A DNA stretch of 21,034 nt from an uncultured Streptomyces sp. GTDB taxonomy: Bacteria; Actinomycetota; Actinomycetes; Streptomycetales; Streptomycetaceae. A program made the translations under genes and the position numbers. The stretch is from positions 1 through 21,034 of the forward strand of contig CAMLJW010000031.1 in the NCBI GenBank assembly GCA_946480485.1, given 5' to 3'. Numbering within the stretch: position 1 is the stretch's first letter; each line of letters begins with the position of its first letter. Shown here one piece after another: positions 12,594 to 21,034 of the stretch. Under the pieces are notes generated by a model. The model made no database searches, was not told the origin of the DNA, and worked only from the letters and a program-made list of their open reading frames with translations.

Positions 12594-12959
12594 GGCACAT
12601 AAGTTAAGCCCACGATGTGCTGGTTGGGGAGACCGATAAGAGGGTTGTTTTCCGTGTCGGCCGTGACGGGGATCCCCAATGTGGACGAATTTGGCCAAAA
12701 GGGGCAGCGGGCGCGTTCGGTTCGTGTAAACGCCGAGTTCTCGACGGGTTACCGAGTGGTGGGCGGCGATCTCGCCAACGACGTGACGGGCGCCGGCCGT
12801 CCGGGGGAAGAGGCTGGCGGACGACGATCGAACGTCCGGAGAGCGGCGGCGCGGAGACGCTCGATGGGGGTGGACATGCCAATGTCACCTCTACGAGGGC
12901 GCCCGCTCCTTCGCCAGCTGAACGTTACGGTGACCCGTAAGCGACCCTTTACTGATCAC
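12594..12959. other. Non-coding gap between HpnB-like and DUF6643-like genes
   Basis: These 366 bp lie between two minus-strand genes. They hold the probable promoter of the DUF6643-like gene at the low end and a small hairpin near the HpnB-like 3' end (TTACGG 12925-12930, loop TGAC, CCGTAA 12935-12940). Short frames here lack codon bias. No RNA gene was recognised. Confidence 0.5.
12601..12606 (-). promoter_or_regulatory. -10-like hexamer for leaderless expression of the DUF6643-like gene
   Basis: TAACTT on the minus strand (12606-12601) ends 7 nt before ATG 12593, so transcription would begin at or next to the start codon. No recognisable -35 box is seen. Confidence 0.35.
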
Positions 12960-14135
12960 TCACCGCTGGTCGGGCGCCGCGTCGGGACGTGCGTAGGTAC
13001 GCCCCTTCCAGGCGGCGCCGCGGCCTTGGTAGTGCCGCACCGCGGAATCGACCGTCATGAGGAGGTACAGAAAGGCGGTGACCGGGAGCAGCGCAGCGAG
13101 CCCGAGCGGCTGCCCGTAGTAGCGGAGCATCGGCAGATACGTCGCCGTCATCAGCAGCCAGGCCAGTCCGCCCGCCGTCGCCGTCCCCGTACTCCCCGAG
13201 GTGAGACCCACGAAGAGGGCCACGGGCGGCACCAGGTACACCAGCGCGAGCCCGGCGACCGTGCCGACCAGCACCAGGGGGTTGTGCCGCAGCTGGGCGT
13301 ACGCGCTGCGCGAGATCATGAGCCACAGGTCGTGCAGCCGCGGACAGGGACGCACACTGTCGACTCCTTCGGCGAGCCCCAGCCAGATGCGGCCCCCGGA
13401 CCCCTTCACCGCCTTCGCGAGCGCCACGTCGTCGATGACGGCCTGCCGGATGGCGTCCGGAATCCGGGCCTTCTCGGCGGCGTCCGCGCGCAACAGAACG
13501 CAGCCGCCCGCCGCGGCCGCCGTCCGCGCCCCCTTCACGGCGATCCGGCGGAACGGATACAGCTGGGCGAAGAAGTACACGAAGGCGGGCACCACGAGCC
13601 GCTCCCACCCACTCTCCACCCGCAGCCGGGCCATCTGCGAGACGAGGTCGAAGCGTCCGGTGCGGGCCGCGGACACCAACTCCCGCAGGGTGTCCGGGCG
13701 GTGGGCGATGTCCGCGTCCGTCAGGAGCAGATATTCGGGGGCACGCGCGCGTGCCAGTCCCATTCCGTGCCGTACGGCCCAGAGCTTGCCTGTCCAGCCC
13801 GCGGGCGGCTCGCCGGGCGACACCACGGTGAGCGGCAGCCCACCGTGCCGCCGGGCCAGCTCGCGAGCCAGCTCCCCGGTGCCGTCCGAACTCCCGTCGT
13901 CGACCAGGAACACCTCGGCCCGCCCCGGATAGTCCTGCGCGAGAAGCGACGGCAGGCTGCGCGGCAGCACGGCGGCCTCGTCCCGCGCCGGTACCACGAC
14001 ACAGACGGACGGCCAGTCATCCGGCTCGCGGCGCGGCGGCAGCCGCAGATCCGTACGCCAGAAGAAGCCCTGTCCCAGCAGCAGCCACAGCCACGCGGCA
14101 AGCGATCCGGTGGCAGTCCACACAAGGGTGTCCAT
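12960..14135 (-). CDS. hpnB: HpnB-like family 2 glycosyltransferase (hopanoid-associated type)
   Basis: A 391-residue membrane glycosyltransferase. A hydrophobic N-terminal helix (~3-22) is followed by a GT2 domain: VVVPARDEAAVLPRSLPSLL (47-66), DDGSSDGT (79-86), PAGWTGKLWAVRHG (111-124), and the metal-binding DAD (140-142). It then carries segments diagnostic of the hopene-associated HpnB family: WERLVVPAFVYFFAQLYPFR (177-196), RTAAAAGGCVLLRADA (204-219), IDDVALAKAVK (234-244) and RSAYAQLRHNPLVLVGTVAG (276-295). Three further helices (~286-308, 322-340, 343-363) end the protein. HpnB is named from hopanoid gene clusters, but none of those genes is in this window, so its acceptor may differ. 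The start ATG 14135 has no clear ribosome site; CAGACT 7 nt upstream hints at a leaderless start. It is divergent from the racemase-family gene, 58 bp away. Confidence 0.85.
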   Translation of the reverse strand: MDTLVWTATGSLAAWLWLLLGQGFFWRTDLRLPPRREPDDWPSVCVVVPARDEAAVLPRSLPSLLAQDYPGRAEVFLVDDGSSDGTGELARELARRHGGLPLTVVSPGEPPAGWTGKLWAVRHGMGLARARAPEYLLLTDADIAHRPDTLRELVSAARTGRFDLVSQMARLRVESGWERLVVPAFVYFFAQLYPFRRIAVKGARTAAAAGGCVLLRADAAEKARIPDAIRQAVIDDVALAKAVKGSGGRIWLGLAEGVDSVRPCPRLHDLWLMISRSAYAQLRHNPLVLVGTVAGLALVYLVPPVALFVGLTSGSTGTATAGGLAWLLMTATYLPMLRYYGQPLGLAALLPVTAFLYLLMTVDSAVRHYQGRGAAWKGRTYARPDAAPDQR

Positions 14136-14181
14136 CCGGCGCAGTCTGCCGCACCACGGCGGCCCGTTGAGGCGGATCGTC

Positions 14182-14187
14182 TATGGT
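14182..14187 (+). promoter_or_regulatory. -10 box for leaderless expression of the racemase-family gene
   Basis: TATGGT ends 6 nt before GTG 14194, so the transcript would begin on or next to the start codon. No Shine-Dalgarno sequence lies between; the nearest purine tract, GGCGGA at 14171-14176, is too far upstream. No strong -35 box is seen. Confidence 0.45.
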
Positions 14188-14193
14188 GACCGG

Positions 14194-14988
14194 GTGAAGA
14201 TCGCGCTCATGGACTCCGGAATCGGTCTGCTTCCCGCCGCCGCCGCGGTACGCCGTCTGCGGCCCGACGTGGATCTCGTGCTCTCCTCGGACCCCGAGGG
14301 CATGCCCTGGGGGCCGCGCACTCCGGAGGACCTCACGGAGCGGGCCCTGGCCGTCGCCGAGGCCGCCGCCGCACACCGGCCCGACGCCCTCATCGTGGGC
14401 TGCAACACCGCGTCCGTGCACGCCCTGCCCGCCCTGCGCGCCCGCTTCGAACCCGGCCTGCCGGTCATCGGCACCGTCCCGGCGATCAAGCCCGCCGTCG
14501 CGGGCGGCGGACCCGTCGCGATCTGGGCGACGCCCGCCACCACCGGCAGCCCCTATCAGCGCAATCTCATCCGGGAGTTCGCCGACGGTGTGGCGGTGAC
14601 CGAGGTGCCGTGTCCCGGGCTTGCCGACGCCGTGGAGCAGGCGGACGAGCAGGCCATCGACGCCGCGGTCGCCGTGGCCGCGGCGCTCACCCCGAACGAT
14701 GTAAGGGCCGTCGTCCTGGGCTGTACCCATTACGAACTGGTGGCCGAGCGTATCCGCGTGGCCGTGCAGCGACAGCAGCGCCCCGGAACCGCCCCGCTCG
14801 TCCTGCACGGCTCCGCCGGTGCGGTGGCCGCCCAGGCCCTGCGCCGGATCGGTGAGCAGCCCGCCCCGGAGGCGCCCGCTGAGGGCACTCTCACGGTGCT
14901 GTTCAGCGGCAGAGAGGAGGCACTGCCCACGGCCGTGCTGACCTACGCGGAGGGCAGGCTGCTGCAGGCCGTCAGCCCCGCGCGCTGA
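14194..14988 (+). CDS. Aspartate/glutamate racemase-family protein (MurI-like)
   Basis: A 264-residue protein with the two-domain Asp/Glu racemase fold. The motifs line up with glutamate racemase MurI: MDSGIGLLPAAAAVRRLRPD (6-25, Asp7), SSDPEGMPWGPRTPEDL (31-47, the MurI PYG region), VGCNTAS (68-74, Cys70), TVPAIKPAV (94-102), and LGCTHYE (175-181, Cys177). Both catalytic cysteines are present, so racemase activity is possible. Sequence around the first motifs differs from ordinary MurI (DSGVGG becomes DSGIGL), so this may be a paralogue with another role or amino-acid preference. The GTG start at 14194 matches the family N terminus (VKIALMDSG); upstream in-frame residues are poor. The gene is divergent from the HpnB-like gene across only 58 bp, so the promoters may interfere or be shared. 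Confidence 0.85.
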   Translation: MKIALMDSGIGLLPAAAAVRRLRPDVDLVLSSDPEGMPWGPRTPEDLTERALAVAEAAAAHRPDALIVGCNTASVHALPALRARFEPGLPVIGTVPAIKPAVAGGGPVAIWATPATTGSPYQRNLIREFADGVAVTEVPCPGLADAVEQADEQAIDAAVAVAAALTPNDVRAVVLGCTHYELVAERIRVAVQRQQRPGTAPLVLHGSAGAVAAQALRRIGEQPAPEAPAEGTLTVLFSGREEALPTAVLTYAEGRLLQAVSPAR

Positions 14989-15083
14989 AGGCCCGTCGCC
15001 AACCGACCGTCTGACGCCCACCCGGAGCAGTAACAGTCCGCAACCCGATGCCTGCTCTGGGGAACCTGAGTACCCTCAAAGCC

Positions 15084-15647
15084 ATGAGGGACCACCCCCA
15101 CCGCGAGGGCGCTGCCGACGCCCCGCCTCCCGAGGTCTGGCACGGCCGTGCCACCAACCGCGTGCAGTGGCTTCTCGCACTGGGCGGCGCCGCCTGCCTG
15201 GCGCTGGGCATCGCACTGGCCCTCGGCTCGGCCTGGACGTCGGGTGTCGTCCCACTCGTCATGTCCGTGGTCGGCTGCATCGCCACAGGACTCCTGGTCC
15301 TGTTCGGCACGCTCGCGTTCGTGCACGTCGCCGTGAAGGTCGACAAGGACTGCCTCGAAGTACGCTGCGGCCACATGGGCGTGCCGCGTCGCCGCATCCC
15401 TCTCTCGCAGATCATCGGCGCGGATTTCGCGCCCCAGGTCACTCCGCGCCAGTGGGGCGGATGGGGCTACCGCTGGCGGCCCGAGAAAGGGACCGCCGTG
15501 ATCGTCCGGCGCGGCGAGGGCCTGGTGCTCCGCCTCGGTGACGGCCATACGTTCACGATCACGGTGGACAACGCGGAGACGGCCGTACGGGTCATCCGCC
15601 ACCGGCTTCACCGGCTCGGGGCGACCACCTCGGGAACCTCCCTCTGA
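15084..15647 (+). CDS. Two-helix membrane protein with a C-terminal PH-like beta domain
   Basis: A 187-residue protein from ATG 15084. A short charged N terminus (1-28) precedes two membrane helices (~29-49 and 55-82, joined by a short turn). A ~100-residue soluble domain follows that reads as beta strands: VHVAVKVDKDCLEVRCG, RRRIPLSQIIGADFAP, GTAVIVRRGEGLVLRLGDGH, TFTITVDNAETAVRVIRHRL. This resembles bacterial PH-like membrane proteins. The WGGWGYRW stretch (124-131) is distinctive. No enzyme motif is visible and function is unknown. ATG 15048 would add 12 residues; I prefer 15084 because TACCCT (15071-15076) ends 7 nt before it, as at several neighbouring genes. It lies 95 bp after the racemase-family gene, and a GC-rich hairpin follows it. 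Confidence 0.75.
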   Translation: MRDHPHREGAADAPPPEVWHGRATNRVQWLLALGGAACLALGIALALGSAWTSGVVPLVMSVVGCIATGLLVLFGTLAFVHVAVKVDKDCLEVRCGHMGVPRRRIPLSQIIGADFAPQVTPRQWGGWGYRWRPEKGTAVIVRRGEGLVLRLGDGHTFTITVDNAETAVRVIRHRLHRLGATTSGTSL

Positions 15648-15664
15648 CGCAGCCGCGGCGAGGG

Positions 15665-15689
15665 CGCGGCCCGCCGGCACCGGGCCGCG
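15665..15689 (+). terminator. GC-rich hairpin after the two-helix membrane protein
   Basis: CGCGGCCCG (15665-15673) pairs perfectly with CGGGCCGCG (15681-15689) across a 7-nt loop, beginning 18 nt after the stop codon. There is no U tract, as is common for Streptomyces terminators. Confidence 0.55.
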
Positions 15690-15852
15690 GCGCATTCGGT
15701 CGGCGGCGAGTGAGCACCGCAGCACACCCGCACACGCGACGACGCCCGCCGTCGAGCCCAGAACCGCGGCGGCCACCGTGATCCGGGCGGCCACTACGCG
15801 CGGCGCGAGACGCAGCGACAAACCGCGCTGTCGGCGTCCGGCCCACGCGCCG

Positions 15853-15858
15853 TACACT
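15853..15858 (+). promoter_or_regulatory. -10 box for leaderless expression of lnt
   Basis: TACACT ends 6 nt before GTG 15865. The intervening CCGGAG could act as a weak ribosome site only if transcription begins further upstream. No convincing -35 box is seen. Confidence 0.4.
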
Positions 15859-15864
15859 CCCGGA

Positions 15865-17478
15865 GTGATCGCCACAACTACGTCCGTAGACCAGTCGGAA
15901 CAGCTGGAACCGCAGGTCCGGCCCGCATCGCGCGAGGCCCGGTTGGTACGGCGGCTCGTTCCGGCCGCTGTCGCGGCTCTCTCCGGAGTGCTGCTCTACG
16001 TCAGCTTTCCGCCGCGCGTTCTGTGGTGGCTCGCCCTGCCGGCCTTCGCGGTCTTCGGCTGGTGTCTGCGCGGCCGTACCTGGAAGGCGGGCTTCCGGCT
16101 CGGCTACCTTTTCGGCCTCGGCCATCTGCTGCCCCTGCTGGTGTGGACCGGTGTGGAGGTCGGGCCGGGGCCGTGGCTGGCGCTGGTCGCCATCGAGGCG
16201 GTGTTCGTCGCGTTCGTCGGCGCCGGTGTCGCGGCGGTGTCGAAGCTGCCTGCCTGGCCTCTGTGGGCGGCCGCCGTGTGGACGGCAGGTGAGGCGGCAC
16301 GCGCGCGCGTGCCGTTCGAGGGCTTCCCCTGGGGCAAGGTCGCGTTCGGCCAGGCGGACGGCGTCTTCCTGCCGCTCGCGGCGGTGGGAGGCACTCCGGT
16401 GCTCGGGTTCGCGGTCGTCCTGTGCGGCTTCGGGCTGTACGAGATCGTCCGGCAGGCCGTCGCAGTGCGGCGCACCCACGCCGTACGACGCCCGGCCGCC
16501 CTGGTGGCTGCGCTCACCGTCGTCCTCCCCGTCCTGGCCGCCTTCGCCGCACGGCCTCTGGTCAGCGACAAGGCGGAGGACGGGACGGCGACCGTCGCCG
16601 TCATCCAGGGCAACGTGCCGCGACTGGGGCTTGACTTCAACTCCCAGCGGCGCGCCGTTCTCGACCACCACGCCCGCGAGACCGAGCGCCTGGCCGCGAA
16701 GATCAAGGCGGGCGAGGTCGCCCAGCCGGACTTCGTGCTGTGGCCGGAGAACTCCTCCGACATCGACCCGTTCACCAACCCGGACGCGCGCGCCGTGATC
16801 GAAACCGCCGTCAAGACGATCGGCGCGCCCGTCTCGATCGGCGGGGTCGTCGCGAAGGACGGCAAGCTCTACAACGAGCAGATCCTGTGGGACCCGGACA
16901 AGGGCCCCGTCGACACCTACGACAAGCGTCAGATCCAGCCCTTCGGTGAGTACCTCCCGCTGCGTTCGCTGGTCGGCGCCATCAACAAGAACTGGACCTC
17001 CATGGTCCGCCAGGACTTCAGCCGGGGCGGCAAGCCGGGCGTGTTCACCATGACGGGCACCGAGGTCGGGCTCGCGACCTGCTACGAGGCGGCCTTCGAC
17101 TGGGCCGTGCGCGACACCGTCACCCACGGCGCCCAGATCATCTCCGTACCGAGCAACAACGCCACGTTCGACCGCAGCGAGATGACCTACCAGCAGCTCG
17201 CCATGTCCCGGGTCCGCGCGGTCGAGCACAGCCGGACCGTCGCCGTCCCGGTGACCAGTGGCGTCAGCGCCGTGATCATGCCCGACGGGAAGATCGCACA
17301 GAAGACCGGCATGTTCATGGCGGACTCACTGGTCCAGAAGGTCCCGCTGCGTTCCTCCGAGACCCCGGCCACGCGTCTCGGCGTGCTCCCCGAGATGGCG
17401 CTGCTGCTGGTCGCGGTCGGCGGGCTCGGCCTGGCGGTGACGGCGGCGGTGCGCGGGCGACGCACCGATGCCGCCTAG
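15865..17478 (+). CDS. lnt: Apolipoprotein N-acyltransferase
   Basis: A 537-residue enzyme that N-acylates the N-terminal diacylglyceryl-cysteine of lipoproteins at the outer face of the membrane. Residues ~30-230 hold about six to seven membrane helices, with the conserved FEGFPWG motif (151-157). Residues ~242-495 are the nitrilase-like catalytic domain with an intact triad: Glu295 in LWPENSS, Lys354 in TYDKRQIQPFGEYLP, and Cys406 in GLATCYEAAF. SVPSNNATF and MSRVRAVEHSRTVAVPVTSG are also typical. A final helix lies at ~509-528. GTG 15865 is chosen because the frame upstream (open from 15538) is Arg/Ala-rich non-coding sequence and a -10 box ends 6 nt before it. No polyprenyl-phosphate mannosyltransferase gene, often linked to lnt in actinobacteria, is adjacent. 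Streptomyces genomes usually hold two lnt genes, so this may be one of a pair. Confidence 0.95.
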   Translation: MIATTTSVDQSEQLEPQVRPASREARLVRRLVPAAVAALSGVLLYVSFPPRVLWWLALPAFAVFGWCLRGRTWKAGFRLGYLFGLGHLLPLLVWTGVEVGPGPWLALVAIEAVFVAFVGAGVAAVSKLPAWPLWAAAVWTAGEAARARVPFEGFPWGKVAFGQADGVFLPLAAVGGTPVLGFAVVLCGFGLYEIVRQAVAVRRTHAVRRPAALVAALTVVLPVLAAFAARPLVSDKAEDGTATVAVIQGNVPRLGLDFNSQRRAVLDHHARETERLAAKIKAGEVAQPDFVLWPENSSDIDPFTNPDARAVIETAVKTIGAPVSIGGVVAKDGKLYNEQILWDPDKGPVDTYDKRQIQPFGEYLPLRSLVGAINKNWTSMVRQDFSRGGKPGVFTMTGTEVGLATCYEAAFDWAVRDTVTHGAQIISVPSNNATFDRSEMTYQQLAMSRVRAVEHSRTVAVPVTSGVSAVIMPDGKIAQKTGMFMADSLVQKVPLRSSETPATRLGVLPEMALLLVAVGGLGLAVTAAVRGRRTDAA

Positions 17479-17532
17479 CCGTACGCCGGTCGAGTGCGCC
17501 CGAACCCGTGCCTGCTGCCGTGGAGTGGCGCA

Positions 17533-17538
17533 TAGGGT
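17533..17538 (+). promoter_or_regulatory. -10-like hexamer for leaderless expression of the NUDIX gene
   Basis: TAGGGT fits TAnnnT and ends 6 nt before ATG 17545, with no Shine-Dalgarno sequence between. No -35 box is evident. Confidence 0.35.
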
Positions 17539-17544
17539 CGGCCC

Positions 17545-18018
17545 ATGGCTACTCCTGACTTCATCCGTACGATCCGGGCCACCGCCGGCCCGCAACTGCT
17601 CTGGCTCCCCGGAGTCACCGCCATCGTCCTCGACGACGAGGAGAGGGTGCTGCTGGGGCGTCGCACCGACACCCGCAAGTGGTCGGTGATCGGCGGCATC
17701 CCGGACCCGGGCGAGCAGCCGTCGGCCTGCGCCGTGCGGGAGGTCTTCGAGGAGACGGCGGTGCGCTGTGTCGCCGAGCGGGTCGTACTGGTGCAGGCCC
17801 TGGAACCGGTCACCTACGAGAACGGCGACATGTGCCAGTACATGGACATCACCTTCCGCTGCCGGGCCGTGGGCGGCGAGGCACGCGTCAACGACGACGA
17901 GTCGCTGGAGGTCGGCTGGTTCGCGGTCGACGCCCTGCCGGAGCTGAACGAGTTCGGACTGCTCCGGATCAAACAGGCACGGTCCGACGAACCCACCTGG
18001 TTCGACCCCATGACCTGA
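17545..18018 (+). CDS. NUDIX hydrolase
   Basis: A 157-residue protein with one NUDIX fold, which hydrolyses a nucleoside diphosphate linked to some other group. The Nudix box spans 51-73, with G51, E57, R65-E66 and E69-E70 in place (GIPDPGE, then REVFEETAV). The small residue that is normally Gly at position 72 is Ala, a mild change that leaves the metal-binding glutamates intact. Flanking features are LPGVTAIVLDDEERVLLGRR (21-40) and KWSVIGG (45-51) before the box, and the EVGWFAVDALPEL strand near the C terminus. Substrate cannot be told from the sequence; sanitising or nucleotide-sugar hydrolases of this size are common in Streptomyces. It begins 66 bp after lnt on the same strand and probably has its own promoter. 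Confidence 0.9.
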   Translation: MATPDFIRTIRATAGPQLLWLPGVTAIVLDDEERVLLGRRTDTRKWSVIGGIPDPGEQPSACAVREVFEETAVRCVAERVVLVQALEPVTYENGDMCQYMDITFRCRAVGGEARVNDDESLEVGWFAVDALPELNEFGLLRIKQARSDEPTWFDPMT

Positions 18019-18048
18019 GCTCGGAGTGTGTCGTTCAGGGTGCCGTTC

Positions 18049-18084
18049 CCGGACAGGTGCTCGATTGCGCGGGCCCCTGTCCGG
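18049..18084 (+). terminator. Hairpin after the NUDIX gene
   Basis: CCGGACAGG (18049-18057) and CCTGTCCGG (18076-18084) are perfect complements around an 18-nt loop, starting 30 nt after the NUDIX stop. It probably ends that transcript before the isocitrate dehydrogenase promoter. No U tract follows. Confidence 0.45.
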
Positions 18085-18087
18085 TGA

Positions 18088-20367
<2,280 letters not shown>

Positions 20368-20381
20368 CGGTTCGCGCGTTC

Positions 20382-20412
20382 CGCCCCGGTCGGCACTGCG
20401 CCGACCGGGGCG
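20382..20412 (+). terminator. Strong hairpin terminator of icd
   Basis: A perfect 12-bp stem: CGCCCCGGTCGG (20382-20393), a 7-nt loop CACTGCG, and the reverse complement at 20401-20412, beginning 15 nt after the stop codon. It is followed by GTTCCC and not by a run of T. Confidence 0.85.
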
Positions 20413-20778
20413 TTCCCGTCCGCAGGCCCGAGGTGCGCTCGGCCCTCAGTGGTCCAGTCCTTGAAGGGCCGAATCGCTGGGTCACGTGGCAAGCCACGGT
20501 CACTCGCCGCGCTGGTCGAGAAGGCGAACACGGCGACCCTCGCTCGTACCAGCGGCGCCGGCCGGCACGGTACGTGGCACCCGCGACGTTTGCCCACGGC
20601 GGCCCGCGCCCGGGGAGCGCGGCAGCCGGGTCACTCGGACGCGCATCCTTCTCGCGCCCTTGGTTTGGCCACCACTCAAGCCATTTGGCGGTATCCGGTG
20701 GGTACAAAAGAGGCCGGTTGCGTGTTCAATCACCTGTGTCGCTCCATGTACGGACAGTCCCACACGTCAGGAGGCACC
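20413..20778. other. Non-coding region upstream of the acyl-CoA dehydrogenase-like gene
   Basis: These 366 bp hold no convincing frame. A small dyad, CGTGGC (20485-20490), AA, GCCACG (20493-20498), lies mid-way, and a less GC-rich patch at about 20660-20740 probably contains the promoter of the following gene, though no clear -35/-10 pair stands out. Confidence 0.5.
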
Positions 20779-21034
20779 GTGATCGCCCCGCCCGAACCCG
20801 CCCTGACCGATAGCGAACTGATCGAGCGGGCCGTCGCCATGCGGCCCGCGCTGCTCGAACGTCAGTCGGAGACCGAGCGGTTGACGCGCTACCCCGAGGA
20901 CACCCACGACGACTTTCTGCGCGCCGGCTTCTACCGGATCCTGCAACCCCGCCGCTACGGCGGATACGAGTTCGGCCTGCCGGCCTTCTACCGTGTGGTC
21001 ACCGAGATCGCCCGCGGCTGCCCCTCCACGGGCT
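20779..21034 (+). CDS. Acyl-CoA dehydrogenase-fold flavoprotein, possibly a flavin-dependent monooxygenase (partial)
   Basis: The frame opens at GTG 20779 just after an AGGAGG ribosome site (20770-20775) and runs off the right edge, leaving 85 residues. The sequence (ERAVAMRPALLERQSETERL, then DDFLRAGFYRILQPRRYGGY, EFGLPAFYRVVTEIARGCPS) matches the N-terminal helical domain of the acyl-CoA dehydrogenase superfamily. The GFYRILQPRRYGG pattern is most like the two-component flavin-dependent monooxygenase branch (HsaA or 4-hydroxyphenylacetate hydroxylase-like). The flavin and substrate sites are outside the window, so dehydrogenase and oxygenase cannot be separated. If it is an oxygenase, a flavin reductase gene would be expected close by beyond the edge. 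Confidence 0.8.
   Translation, partial: MIAPPEPALTDSELIERAVAMRPALLERQSETERLTRYPEDTHDDFLRAGFYRILQPRRYGGYEFGLPAFYRVVTEIARGCPSTG

Noticed and set aside
12632..12639. ACCGATAA as a WhiG sigma-factor -10 box
   Set aside because: It matches 7 of 8 bases of GCCGATAA, but no TAAA lies about 15 bp upstream and no plus-strand gene follows.
12615..14189. 524-codon open frame on the plus strand
   Set aside because: It lies antisense to the HpnB-like gene and reads as Arg/Gln/Pro-rich noise, whereas the minus frame has all the GT2 motifs.
15538..15864. N-terminal extension of lnt by 109 residues
   Set aside because: The extension overlaps the end of the preceding gene in another frame, spans a terminator-like hairpin, and reads as Arg/Ala-rich non-coding sequence.
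15592..17229. 545-codon open frame on the minus strand
   Set aside because: Antisense shadow of lnt caused by high G+C; no recognisable domain.

Overview
The window is typical Streptomyces chromosome. It has very high G+C, strong G/C preference at third codon positions, frequent GTG starts, and Streptomyces-type families (ROK and DeoR regulators, an RsbW-like ATPase, an Rv1733c-type membrane protein, and a short Pro/Tyr-rich protein I take to be DUF6643). I see no insertion sequence, prophage, tRNA, rRNA or CRISPR array. All identifications are from reading the translated sequence; no database search was run.

Layout. 1-407 (-): start of an RlmG/RsmC-like rRNA guanine methyltransferase, cut by the window edge. 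552-1787 (+): ROK regulator, divergent from it, with a perfect 14-bp-arm palindrome in the gap. 1855-2409 (-): RsbW-like ATPase. 2551-2748 (-): doubtful small ORF. 2851-3984 (+): PLP enzyme of the L-cysteine desulfhydrase Cds1 type, behind a palindrome and a plausible promoter. 4069-4899 (-): DeoR/GlpR-family repressor. 5223-7664 (+): large multi-spanning membrane protein whose ends carry the pieces of an alpha/beta-hydrolase. It overlaps tail to tail with 7634-10069 (-), a right-handed beta-helix fused to a CbxX/EccA-type AAA+ ATPase. 10249-10854 (-): Rv1733c-like membrane protein. 11019-11843 (-): MOSC protein. 12156-12593 (-): Pro/Tyr-rich DUF6643-like protein. 12960-14135 (-): HpnB-like glycosyltransferase. 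14194-14988 (+): Asp/Glu racemase-family protein. 15084-15647 (+): two-helix membrane protein. 15865-17478 (+): apolipoprotein N-acyltransferase. 17545-18018 (+): NUDIX hydrolase. 18148-20367 (+): monomeric NADP-isocitrate dehydrogenase with a strong terminator. 20779-end (+): start of an acyl-CoA dehydrogenase-fold protein.

Most genes look like single transcription units, not one pathway. A loose theme from 5.2 to 17.5 kb is the cell envelope: membrane hydrolase, AAA+ protein, Rv1733c-like protein, HpnB-like glycosyltransferase, racemase-family protein and lipoprotein acyltransferase. Several of these genes appear to be leaderless, with a TAnnnT hexamer ending 6-7 nt before the start codon.

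The most interesting items are the beta-helix/AAA+ fusion with its periodic cysteine ladder, the membrane-interrupted hydrolase that overlaps it, the in-frame 9-bp repeat expansion in the methyltransferase, an HpnB homologue with no hopanoid genes nearby, and several clean dyad sites upstream of regulatory or metabolic genes.
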